Of a stretch of 64,000 nucleotides of DNA, positions 32,536 to 40,775 are shown one piece after another. The DNA is taken from the NCBI RefSeq assembly GCF_003264365.1, contig NZ_PYAK01000006.1, positions 1 to 64,000 of the forward strand, read 5' to 3'. The stretch is from Micromonospora noduli (lineage in GTDB: Bacteria > Actinomycetota > Actinomycetes > Mycobacteriales > Micromonosporaceae). The first letter of the stretch is position 1. Every line of letters starts with the position of its first letter. The notes below the pieces were generated by a model, which ran no database searches, was not told where the DNA came from, and saw nothing but the letters and a program-made list of their open reading frames with translations. A program made the translations under genes and the position numbers.

Positions 32536-33708
32536 TCAGACCTTGAGCAGCACCTTCGTACAGTCGTCCTGCTTCTTCTGGAAGATCTTGTAGCCCTTCG
32601 GGGCGTCACGCAGCGGCATCCGGTGGCTGACAATGAAGCTCGGGTCGATCTCGCCGCGCTGGATGCGCTCCAGTAGCGGCCGGGTGTAGCGCTGGACGTG
32701 GCACTGACCGGTCCGCATGATCAGCGAGCGGTTCATGAACGCGCCCATCGGGAACTTGTCCACGAAGCCGCCGTACGCGCCAACGACCGAGACCACCCCG
32801 CCGGAGCGGCAGGCGAGAATCGCCTGCCGCAGCGCGAACGGCCGTTCCGTCTCGACTCGCGCGGCCTGCTTGGCCCGGTCGTACGCGTACATGGCGGCGT
32901 TGCCGTGGTGGCCCTCCAGGCCCACCGCGTCGATGCACGCGTCAGGACCCCGGCCGGCGGTCATCTCGTTGAGGGTGTCCAGCACGTCGGCTTCCTCGTA
33001 GTTGATCGTCTCGGCGTCGATGTGCTCCTCGGCCAACCGCAGCCGGTACGGGAACCGGTCGATGACGATCACCCGCTCCGCGCCGAGCAGCCGGGCGCTG
33101 GCCGCGGCGAGCAGCCCGACCGGCCCGGCGCCCCAGACGGCGATCACCTGCCCGGGTTTGATGTCGCACATCTCGGCGCCCATGTAGCCGGTCGGGAACA
33201 CGTCGGCCAGCATGACCGCCTGGTCGTCGCTGATCTCGTCGGGCACCTTGACCGGGCCGACGTCGGCGAACGGCACCCGGGCGTACTCTGCCTGGCCACC
33301 GGCGTAGCCGCCGAGCAGGTGCGAGTAGCCGAAGATGCCGGCCGGCGAGTGCCCCATGATCTTCTCGGCGATGCCGGCGTTCGGGTTGGAGTTCTCGCAG
33401 ACCGAGTAGAGGCCGCGCTGGCAGGACGAGCAGTGCCCGCAGGCGATCGGGAAGGGCACCACCACCCGGTCGCCGGGGGCGAGGTTGCGGACCTGCGGGC
33501 CCACCTCCACCACCTCGCCCATGAACTCGTGGCCGAGGATGTCGCCCTTGCGCATGGCGGGGATGTAGCCGTGGTAGAGGTGCAGGTCGGAGCCGCAGAT
33601 CGCGGTGGTGCTGATCCGGACGATCGCGTCCCGGGCGTTCATGATCTTCGGGTCGGGTACGTCGATGACCTTGACGCTGTCGGTGCCCATCCAGGCGGTG
33701 GCCTTCAT
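32536..33708 (-). CDS. Zinc-dependent alcohol dehydrogenase (formaldehyde-dehydrogenase-like)
   Basis: 390 aa. The catalytic zinc site is visible as ICGSDLHLYHG and GHEFMGEVVEVG. The structural zinc loop is CGHCSSCQRGLYSVC, and the NAD motif is GAGPVGLLAAASARLLGAER. The insertion EKIMGHSPAGIFGYSHLLGG is typical of the glutathione-independent formaldehyde dehydrogenase-like clade. GAAGGGACCGAGA precedes ATG 33708. It follows the SRPBCC gene by 28 bp on the same strand with a near-identical ribosome site, so they form an operon, plausibly for aldehyde detoxification. Confidence 0.9.
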   Translation of the reverse strand: MKATAWMGTDSVKVIDVPDPKIMNARDAIVRISTTAICGSDLHLYHGYIPAMRKGDILGHEFMGEVVEVGPQVRNLAPGDRVVVPFPIACGHCSSCQRGLYSVCENSNPNAGIAEKIMGHSPAGIFGYSHLLGGYAGGQAEYARVPFADVGPVKVPDEISDDQAVMLADVFPTGYMGAEMCDIKPGQVIAVWGAGPVGLLAAASARLLGAERVIVIDRFPYRLRLAEEHIDAETINYEEADVLDTLNEMTAGRGPDACIDAVGLEGHHGNAAMYAYDRAKQAARVETERPFALRQAILACRSGGVVSVVGAYGGFVDKFPMGAFMNRSLIMRTGQCHVQRYTRPLLERIQRGEIDPSFIVSHRMPLRDAPKGYKIFQKKQDDCTKVLLKV

Positions 33709-33736
33709 TCTCGGTCCCTTCGGAGAGCTCGGGCGG

Positions 33737-34687
33737 TCAGCGGCGGGACGCCGGCAGCGGCTGGGCGGGTCGCTGCATGGCCTGTTGGCGTACGGAGATG
33801 CCGTTGGGGCTGCCCTCGGAGCGGACGACCTCGCCGGTCTCCAGCACCTGCTTGAACCGGCGCAGGTCGTCGCGGACCTGCTGCTCGGGTTCCTCGCCGA
33901 AGAGCTTCGCCACCGCTCGGCCGAGCGCGCCGGCCGGCGGCGCGTAGCGCAGCTCCACCCGCACCTCGGTCCCCCGGTCGCCGGGGGCGGGCACGAACCG
34001 GACCCGGCCGGCGTTGGGCACCCGGGTCCCCGGCAGCGACCGCCAGGTGATCGACTTGTTCGGCTGGTCGTCGATGATCTCGGCGTCCCACTCGACGCGG
34101 TGCCCGGCCGGGCCACGGGCGATCCAGTGCGAGCGGCGCAGGTCGTCGGCACGGACGGACTCCAGGTGCGCCATGAACCGGGGCAGATTCTCCATGTCCC
34201 GCCAGAACCGGTACGCCTCGGCGGGCGACCGGTTCACCGTCACCGCGATCTGCATCCGGATCACCCGGGCGCGGGCCCGTCGAGCCCGCCCGACGCGCAC
34301 GGCGGCGAGCACGTCGACGGCGGTGATGCCGGCGACGGCGAGGGTGGTCAGCGCGACCCGGCGGCGGCGTTCACCGCTACGGTCGGCGAGGGCCCGCCCA
34401 AGCAGTGTGAGGTCCATGGCGTCGCCGGCCACCCGGCTCCAGGCCCAGCCGGCCGGGCGGCGGCCGCTGAGCAGGCCGGCGGCGCTGCCCAACTCCCGCA
34501 GGCCGATGGCCGGAAGCACGGATCGCGCGGCCGGGGAGTCGTCCACCCCGGTCAGTCGCGCGACGGGTCCGGGCGCGACCAGCGCGCCCACTCCCAGGGC
34601 CAGGCTCAGCAGGCCGAGCGCGCTCGGCAGCGTCGCCGGCACCGGCCCGTCCAACTCCGGCAGGAGCACAGTGTCGACACGACTCAT
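33737..34687 (-). CDS. Membrane-anchored SRPBCC (polyketide cyclase/dehydrase) protein
   Basis: 316 aa. The N-terminal ~150 residues contain several hydrophobic helices (SALGLLSLALGVGALVAPGP, LTTLAVAGITAVDVLAAVRV). The C-terminal part is an SRPBCC hydrophobic-pocket domain (VTVNRSPAEAYRFWRDMENL, VEWDAEIIDDQPNKSITWRS). Such proteins bind lipophilic ligands or act in cell-envelope lipid handling. GAAGGGACCGGAC precedes ATG 34687. It is the first gene of an operon with the alcohol dehydrogenase. Confidence 0.85.
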   Translation of the reverse strand: MSRVDTVLLPELDGPVPATLPSALGLLSLALGVGALVAPGPVARLTGVDDSPAARSVLPAIGLRELGSAAGLLSGRRPAGWAWSRVAGDAMDLTLLGRALADRSGERRRRVALTTLAVAGITAVDVLAAVRVGRARRARARVIRMQIAVTVNRSPAEAYRFWRDMENLPRFMAHLESVRADDLRRSHWIARGPAGHRVEWDAEIIDDQPNKSITWRSLPGTRVPNAGRVRFVPAPGDRGTEVRVELRYAPPAGALGRAVAKLFGEEPEQQVRDDLRRFKQVLETGEVVRSEGSPNGISVRQQAMQRPAQPLPASRR

Positions 34688-34931
34688 GTCCGGTCCCTTC
34701 CGGTGGGCGTCGCCGCCGGTCCGCCGGCGGGGGCGGCGGTGGTTTCCCCGCCCCCGTGACGCTATGTCGAACAGGTGCCGCGCGCGCCGGGTTCGGGGCA
34801 GAACGTCCGATGCGGGCGGTGTGAGCGGGAAAGCCTGCGGCAACGGTCGGCATCGCGACATTGACCGATTTGGATCACCTGAACGCCGTTACCGTCGGCC
34901 CAACCCGCCGCGCCGCCGGAAGGACAATCCC

Positions 34932-35963
34932 GTGAGCCGTGCTCTGCTGCGCCACCTGACCGCCACCATCGCCGTCGCACTGCTCGTCGGGGAGGCCGCC
35001 GCACCGGCCGCCGCGCGTACCCCCGGGTCGCCCGCGCCCGGCGGCGTCCGCACAGTGGTCCGCGACGCGACGACCGGCGCACCGGTCCCCCGGGCCTGCG
35101 CCAGGCTCGTCCCGGTGGACGCCGCTGCGTTGGCGGCGGTCAGCATCGGTGAGGACCAACTCGGACGGTACGGGGGTTGCGCCGACGAGCAGGGCGTCCT
35201 GGTGACCGGGGATGTCGCCCCGGGGAGGTACCGGCTGCTGGTGCACCCCTACGACAAGACGGCGCACGGCTTGCAGTGGGTCGGGCGGCACGGCGGCACC
35301 GGTGAGCGCGAGCGGGCACAGGTGATTCAGGTGCGGCCCGGCGTGGTGAGCAACGCGCCGGTCATCCGGCTCGACCCGCCGGGCACCGTCGTCGGAGTGG
35401 TGACCGACGCGGCGACGGGCGCGCCGATCCCCCGTGCGCTGGTCATGGTGGTGCCCTACGTGCCGCACCCGAAGTACGGCGACCACGGCCCGACCACCGA
35501 CGACGACGGCCGCTACACGATCACCGGCCTCGGCCCGTACCACTGGCCCGTGCAGTTCGCCGCCGCCGGGCTGGCGACCGTGTGGTCCGGTGGGGTGGGC
35601 GGCCGGCAGCAGGCGCGGCCGGTGCGGGTCCGCGCCCAACAGACGGTGACCCTGAACCAGGCGCTGCCCGCCGGGACGCCGCTCAGCGGAGCGGTGCGGG
35701 TCGACGAGCTGATCACCTACGCCCAGGTGATCGCGTTCGACGCGGCCACCGGGGACCTGGCCGGTGTGGCGGACGTGGGCACCGGTTACGCCCTGCGCCT
35801 GCTCCCCGGGCAGCGGGTGAAACTGCGTTGCGACTGCGCGTACACCCCTCCGGTCTGGCACCGCGACGCCGCCGGCTTCGACGCCGCGACTGCCGTGCGG
35901 GTCCGACGGGCGCCGGTCATGGTGGACTTCAATCTCGGGACGCGCTTCTCGGCCGCACCCTGA
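34932..35963 (+). CDS. Secreted carboxypeptidase-regulatory-like (Ig/prealbumin-fold) protein
   Basis: 343 aa from GTG 34932, with GGAAGGA upstream. A Sec signal peptide (RALLRHLTATIAVALLVGEA, cleavage near AAA-RTPG) is followed by two regulatory-like beta-sandwich repeats beginning VRTVVRDATTGAPVPRACAR and VVGVVTDAATGAPIPRALVM, and a third, weaker domain with a CDC-containing strand. It has no catalytic motif. It probably serves as an extracellular binding or structural protein. The 244-bp divergent upstream region holds no further gene. Confidence 0.8.
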   Translation: MSRALLRHLTATIAVALLVGEAAAPAAARTPGSPAPGGVRTVVRDATTGAPVPRACARLVPVDAAALAAVSIGEDQLGRYGGCADEQGVLVTGDVAPGRYRLLVHPYDKTAHGLQWVGRHGGTGERERAQVIQVRPGVVSNAPVIRLDPPGTVVGVVTDAATGAPIPRALVMVVPYVPHPKYGDHGPTTDDDGRYTITGLGPYHWPVQFAAAGLATVWSGGVGGRQQARPVRVRAQQTVTLNQALPAGTPLSGAVRVDELITYAQVIAFDAATGDLAGVADVGTGYALRLLPGQRVKLRCDCAYTPPVWHRDAAGFDAATAVRVRRAPVMVDFNLGTRFSAAP

Positions 35964-35980
35964 ACAGGGGCACCGCCCGG

Positions 35981-36006
35981 CGTTAGGAGTGCGGGGCAGC
36001 GGGTAG
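35981..36006 (+). promoter_or_regulatory. SigB/SigF-type promoter for the SCP2/debranching operon
   Basis: CGTTA-N15-GGGTAG. The stretch GCAGCGGGTAGCCGGCA is nearly identical to that before the DUF4383 gene. Confidence 0.65.
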
Positions 36007-36042
36007 CCGGCATGCGCTCTTACCAGCGCCCGAGGAGGTGGG

Positions 36043-36405
36043 ATGTCGGAGACCAGCGCCTTCTTCGAGCGGTTGACGGTCGCTGGCCAGGATCCACGGT
36101 TCAGCAAGGTCTGTGGCAGCGTGCGATTCGACATCCGCGACGACGGCAACCTGGAGCAGTGGCTGCTGGACATCGATCATGGCCGGATGCGGGTGACGCG
36201 AAGCGGTGCCCCCGCCACCACGGTGATCCAGGTGTCCGCGCAGCTCGCGGAGGCGATGGCGCGGGGCGAGGTGAACGGGCTGGCGGCGATCACCCGGGGC
36301 GAGATCATGGTCGACGGTGATCTCGCCCTGGCGTTGCGTATCGGGCGGCTGTTTCCGCGAGAGCCGGGGCGGCTTCAGCGTGAGGATCCCGACAGTGGGA
36401 CGTGA
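36043..36405 (+). CDS. SCP2 sterol-binding-like domain protein
   Basis: 120 aa. The SCP2 fold is indicated by VRFDIRDDGNLEQWLLDIDH and the end QLAEAMARGEVNGLAAITRG with GEIMVDGDLALALRIGRL, the usual hydrophobic tunnel-forming helices. It binds lipid-like ligands in the cytoplasm. GAGGAGG precedes ATG 36043. The next gene starts 3 bp after its stop, so it is cotranscribed with a debranching-type glycosidase; how the two functions connect is unclear. Confidence 0.82.
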   Translation: MSETSAFFERLTVAGQDPRFSKVCGSVRFDIRDDGNLEQWLLDIDHGRMRVTRSGAPATTVIQVSAQLAEAMARGEVNGLAAITRGEIMVDGDLALALRIGRLFPREPGRLQREDPDSGT

Positions 36406-36408
36406 CCG

Positions 36409-38460
36409 ATGAGGGACATCGCTGGCACCGTGGCGTGCATCGACGGGAACACCTTCATGGTGTCCGACGCCAGCGGCGACGTGGAATCGTCCCCGAGCAC
36501 CCCGGTCGGCCTCTTCGCCGCTGACACGCGTTTCCTGTCCCGCTGGAGGCTCACCGTCAACGGCGAGTGCATGACCGCGTTGTCGGTGGACGACAGCCAG
36601 TACTTCGAGGTCACCTTCTTCGCGGTCCCGGGCGCGGCGGTGGACTACGTGGAGGCCGACGTGTCGGCCATTCGACGCAGGCGCATCGGCCCGGACCTCA
36701 CCGAGTCGCTGACGATCTTCAATTACGGTGAGCGGGACATGACGCTCGACGTGCGTCTGGAGGTGGCCGCCGACTTCGCCGACATATTCGAGATCAAGTT
36801 CGACATCGGCGAGAAGAGCGGCGCGTACTACACAAACGTCGGCGAGAACGAGTTGCGCCTGGGCTACCGGCGCGGCACCTACCGACGTGAGGTCATCGTG
36901 TCGGCCAGCGAGCCCGCGGAGTTCGGCCCGGACGGCCTTGGCTTCGCGGTCCGGCTGCCTCCCGGGCAGCAGTGGTCCACCCGGTTGCAGGCCGTCATGT
37001 TGGCGCTGCGCCCGGACGGCGTAGACCTGCGCTCCGCCCTGCGGGCCCTACGGCCGGACGAGTCCACCCTGCCCACCAGCGTGCAGGAATGGGTCGCGGC
37101 GGCCCCGACCCTGGACACCGACAGCGTCGGCCTCCAGCAGGTCTACCGCCGCAGCCTGGTGGACCTGGCGGCGCTGCGCTTCGCCCCGCTCTCCCTCGGC
37201 GGGGCGAGCGTGCCAGCGGCCGGCCTGCCGTGGTTCATGACCCTGTTCGGTCGCGACAGCCTGTTGACCTGCCTGCAGACCCTGCCGGTCACCCCCTCGC
37301 TGACCCCACCGACACTGCGGATCCTCGCGTCGTTGCAGGGCACCCGGACCGACGACGTGTTGGAGGAGGACCCGGGCCGGATCCTGCACGAGCTGCGCTA
37401 CGGGGAGTCGGCCGCGTTCGAGGAGCAGCCACACTCGCCTTACTACGGCACTGTGGACGCCTCGCCGCTGTTCGTGGTGCTGCTCGACGAGTACGAGCGG
37501 TGGAGCGGCGACACCGCGCTGGTGATGGAGTTGGAGCAGGAGGCTCGCGCGGCCCTGGCCTGGATCGACAGGTACGCGGATCTGAACTCCACCGGCTACA
37601 TCTGGTACCAGCGACGCAACCGGGCCACCGGCCTGGACAACCAGTGTTGGAAGGACTCCTGGGACAGCATCTCCTACGCCGACGGCCGGCTGCCGGGCTT
37701 CCCGAGGGCCACCTGCGAAACCCAGGGGTACGCCTACGACGCGAAGATCCGAGGGGCCCGGCTGGCCCGTACCTTCTGGGGTGATCCTGCCTTCGCCGCG
37801 CGGCTGGAGAGCGAGGCGGCGGCCCTGTACGACCGGTTCAACCGGGAGTTCTGGCTGGAGGACCGCGGCTTCTACGCCCTCGCGCTCGACCACGACGGCA
37901 CTCCCGTGGACAGCCTGTCGTCAAACATCGGGCACCTGTTGTGGAGCGGCATCGTGCCACCGGAGCGGGCGCCCCGGGTGGTCGAGCACCTGATGGGTCC
38001 GGCGCTCTTCTCCGGTTGGGGGGTGCGGACGTTCGCCGAGGGGCAGCGCCGCTACAACCCGCTCGGCTACCACAACGGCACGGTCTGGCCGTTCGACAAC
38101 TCGTTCATCGCGTGGGGTCTGCGCCGCTACGGGTTCGGCAACGAGGCGGCCCGCATCGCCGAGGGCATCCTTTCCGCCGCCACCTACTTCGAGGGTCGGC
38201 TACCCGAGGCGTTCGGCGGGTTCGACCGCGACACCACCAAGTTTCCGATCCGGTACCCGACCGCGGGCAGTCCGCAGGCGTGGTCCAGCGGAGCCTGCAT
38301 GCTGCTGATCCGCACCATGCTCGGCATCAACCCGCACGAGGACCACCTGGCCGTGGACCCGGCGTTGCCCGCCACCTTCGGGCGGATCGCGCTCCTGGAC
38401 ATCCCCGGCCGTTGGGGCGAGCGCGACGCGTTCGCCCGCCAACGCCCCGACCAGCACTGA
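36409..38460 (+). CDS. Glycogen-debranching-type enzyme (amylo-alpha-1,6-glucosidase-like)
   Basis: 683 aa. The N-terminal 'glycogen debranching N-term' beta domain (about 10-200, GLFAADTRFLSRWRLTVNGE) precedes a GH15/GH63-like (alpha/alpha)6 barrel. Barrel motifs are GLPWFMTLFGRDSLLTCLQT, WYQRRNRATGLDNQCWKDSW and NGTVWPFDNSFIAWGLRRYG. It probably hydrolyses alpha-1,6 or related linkages in glycogen or a trehalose-like oligosaccharide. There is no signal peptide. It follows the SCP2 gene by 3 bp and should share the SigF-like promoter, which suggests carbon-store use under stress. Confidence 0.87.
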   Translation: MRDIAGTVACIDGNTFMVSDASGDVESSPSTPVGLFAADTRFLSRWRLTVNGECMTALSVDDSQYFEVTFFAVPGAAVDYVEADVSAIRRRRIGPDLTESLTIFNYGERDMTLDVRLEVAADFADIFEIKFDIGEKSGAYYTNVGENELRLGYRRGTYRREVIVSASEPAEFGPDGLGFAVRLPPGQQWSTRLQAVMLALRPDGVDLRSALRALRPDESTLPTSVQEWVAAAPTLDTDSVGLQQVYRRSLVDLAALRFAPLSLGGASVPAAGLPWFMTLFGRDSLLTCLQTLPVTPSLTPPTLRILASLQGTRTDDVLEEDPGRILHELRYGESAAFEEQPHSPYYGTVDASPLFVVLLDEYERWSGDTALVMELEQEARAALAWIDRYADLNSTGYIWYQRRNRATGLDNQCWKDSWDSISYADGRLPGFPRATCETQGYAYDAKIRGARLARTFWGDPAFAARLESEAAALYDRFNREFWLEDRGFYALALDHDGTPVDSLSSNIGHLLWSGIVPPERAPRVVEHLMGPALFSGWGVRTFAEGQRRYNPLGYHNGTVWPFDNSFIAWGLRRYGFGNEAARIAEGILSAATYFEGRLPEAFGGFDRDTTKFPIRYPTAGSPQAWSSGACMLLIRTMLGINPHEDHLAVDPALPATFGRIALLDIPGRWGERDAFARQRPDQH

Positions 38461-38468
38461 CGGCACGG

Positions 38469-39422
38469 TCAGCCGACGGCTGGCCCGGTGGCCCGGAAGG
38501 TGCGCCGGTACGCGTCCGGCGGTACGCCGACGGTGCGGTGGAAGTGTCGACGCAGCGTCGCGGCGGTGCCCATGCCGGCCGCCTGCGCGATGGCGTCGAT
38601 GCTGTCGTCGGTCTGCTCCAGCAGTTCCTGGGCGCGGCGGATCCGCTGCGTCGACAGCCACAGCAGCGGGGTGGTGCCGGTGGCCGATCGGAAGTGGCGA
38701 GCCAGGTTGCGGGAGCTCATGTTCGCCTGCCGGGCCAGGTCCTCGACGGTCAGCGGCCGGTCCAGGCGGGCCAGCGCCCAGGGAAACAGGGTGGCCAGCG
38801 GGTGGTCGTCGCGGGCCGGCACCGGGGTGGTGACGTACTGGGCCTGACCACCGGCGCGGTGCGGTGGCACGACCAGGCGGCGGGCGACCGCGTTGGCGAC
38901 GGTCGAGCCGTGGTCGCGCCGGATCAGGTGCAGGCACAGGTCGATCGCGGCGGCCTTGCCGGCGGAGGCGAGCACGGTGCCGTTGTCGACGTAGAGCACG
39001 TCCGGGTCGACCCGTACCCGGGGATAGCGGGCGGCCAGCGCCTCGGTGTGCGCCCAGTGCGTGGTGGCCCGCAGCCCGTCGAGCACCCCGGCGGCAGCCA
39101 GCACGAACGCGCCGGTGCACAGCGAGACCATCCGGGCGCCCGCCCGGTGGGCCGCGCGGACCGCGTCGAGCAGGTCGGGCGGCACGTCCGCGTCGACGTC
39201 CTCCACCGACGGGACGATCACGGTGTCGGCTCGGGCGAGGCGGTCCAACCCGTCGTCGGGCGCCACCAGGAAGCGGCCGACCCGGACCGGGCCGGGGCCG
39301 CAGACCATTACGTCGTACCAGGGGTCGGCCAGGCCGGAGGGGTCGTGGGCGAAGACCTCGCAGGCCAGGGCCAGCTCGAAGTGCAGCATCCCGTCGGTGG
39401 CGGCGATCGCGACAAGGGCCAT
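38469..39422 (-). CDS. GlxA-family transcriptional regulator (DJ-1/PfpI + AraC HTH)
   Basis: 317 aa. The N-terminal DJ-1/PfpI-like domain has a nucleophile-elbow-type loop MVSLCTGAFVLAAAG (Cys), and the C-terminal AraC HTH is VEDLARQANMSSRNLARHFR with the second helix pair IDAIAQAAGMGTAATLRRHF. Such regulators activate adjacent or distant catabolic and redox genes. It diverges from a saccharopine-dehydrogenase-like gene with 94 bp between starts, which is the most likely target. Confidence 0.9.
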   Translation of the reverse strand: MALVAIAATDGMLHFELALACEVFAHDPSGLADPWYDVMVCGPGPVRVGRFLVAPDDGLDRLARADTVIVPSVEDVDADVPPDLLDAVRAAHRAGARMVSLCTGAFVLAAAGVLDGLRATTHWAHTEALAARYPRVRVDPDVLYVDNGTVLASAGKAAAIDLCLHLIRRDHGSTVANAVARRLVVPPHRAGGQAQYVTTPVPARDDHPLATLFPWALARLDRPLTVEDLARQANMSSRNLARHFRSATGTTPLLWLSTQRIRRAQELLEQTDDSIDAIAQAAGMGTAATLRRHFHRTVGVPPDAYRRTFRATGPAVG

Positions 39423-39516
39423 GTCCGAAACTGTACGGGGATTGGCGTTCCCGACACTGGTCGGCCGCCGACCGCTGCGGGAGGCTGGTCCCAGTCGATC
39501 TTTCGAGGGGGCAGCG

Positions 39517-40527
39517 ATGGGTTACCGGGTGGCGGTGTTCGGGGCGTACGGGCACACCGGACGGTTCGTGATGGCGGAGCTGCGCGAGCGCGGGTTCGAT
39601 GCGCTGCCGGTGGGCCGCGACGCGCACCGACTGGCGGCGTTCGGGCTCGCCTACCGGGTGGCGTCGGCCGACGATCCGGCCTCGCTCGACGCGGCGCTGA
39701 CCGGGGTGGACGCGGTCGTCAACTGCGCCGGCCCGTTCGCGGCGACCGCAGCCAACGTGATCGAGGCCGCGCTGCGCGCCGGGATCCCGTACGTGGACGT
39801 GGCCGCCGAGATCGAGGCCAACCTCGACACGTTCGCGCACTTCACCGAGCGCGCCCGCGCAGCCGGTGTGGCGGTGGTTCCGGCGATGGCCTTCTTCGGT
39901 GGGCTTGGCGACCTGCTCGCGACGACGGCGATGGGCGACTGGACGTCGGCCGACGAGGCGCACGTCGCGTACGGACTGAGCAGCTGGCACCCGACGGCCG
40001 GGACGGTCGCCGCGGGCGTCGTCTCCCGCGAGCGCCGCGCCGGCCGCCGGGTCCGCTACACCGGCGGCCGGTTGGAGTACCACCCCGGCGGGGAGCTGCC
40101 GAGGGTGGACTGGGACTTCCCCGCGCCGCTGGGCCGGCGCACCGTTTTCGGCGAGTTCAGCATGGCCGACGTCGTCACCATCCCCCGGCACCTGGCCATC
40201 CCCGAGGTCCGCACGTACATGACCGTCGACGCCGCCACCGACCTGGCCGCCGCGGCAGCGCCGGTCGCGGTCGACGAGCGGGGCCGGTCAGCGCAGACGT
40301 TCACTGTCGACGTCATGGTGCGTCGCGGCGACACCCGCCGCCGCGTCGTGGCCAGTGGCCGGGACATCTACGCCGTCAGCGCGCCCCTGGCCGTGGAGGC
40401 GGTCGGGCGCGTCCTCGATGGTCGGACGAGGACCAGCGGCGTCGCCTCCGCCGGCGAGATGTTCGACGCGCCCGACTTCCTGCGCGCCCTGTCGCCGACC
40501 ATCTGCGTCGAACTGCTCGGCGACTGA
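39517..40527 (+). CDS. Saccharopine dehydrogenase-like NAD(P)-binding protein
   Basis: 336 aa. The N-terminal Rossmann motif is VAVFGAYGHTGRFVMAELRE, followed by VNCAGPFAATAANVIEAALR, the hallmark of the saccharopine-dehydrogenase-like/trans-enoyl reductase group. The family rarely makes saccharopine in bacteria, and true substrates are mostly unknown. Start ATG 39517 with CGAGGGG upstream. The divergent GlxA-like activator probably controls it. Confidence 0.85.
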   Translation: MGYRVAVFGAYGHTGRFVMAELRERGFDALPVGRDAHRLAAFGLAYRVASADDPASLDAALTGVDAVVNCAGPFAATAANVIEAALRAGIPYVDVAAEIEANLDTFAHFTERARAAGVAVVPAMAFFGGLGDLLATTAMGDWTSADEAHVAYGLSSWHPTAGTVAAGVVSRERRAGRRVRYTGGRLEYHPGGELPRVDWDFPAPLGRRTVFGEFSMADVVTIPRHLAIPEVRTYMTVDAATDLAAAAAPVAVDERGRSAQTFTVDVMVRRGDTRRRVVASGRDIYAVSAPLAVEAVGRVLDGRTRTSGVASAGEMFDAPDFLRALSPTICVELLGD

Positions 40528-40594
40528 GACCACGAATTCGACCACAATTCGTTACTCAAAAATCGTAATCATCGAACCGGAACGGGGCAGCGGG

Positions 40595-40611
40595 ACTTAA
40601 AAGAAACTTAA
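40595..40611. promoter_or_regulatory. ACTTAA direct repeat with 11-bp period
   Basis: ACTTAA at 40595 and 40606, exactly one helical turn apart, in a 248-bp AT-rich gene-free stretch before the DUF1996 gene. Direct repeats of this period are typical of OmpR/PhoP-class response-regulator boxes. TTGACG at 40708 could be a -35. Confidence 0.4.
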
Positions 40612-40775
40612 GGCTGCGCGGGCGAAAAATTGTCATCCGGAGCCGCCGCGCTGGCTGCCAGGGCACTTGTCGACCGGCCTCCTTAATTCTTTCCCCGCCA
40701 GTTGATGCAGGCCCTTGACGTGCACATACTCCTTCCGACAGAGCTTTATCGTCGACTCGAAGGAAACCACTGGTA

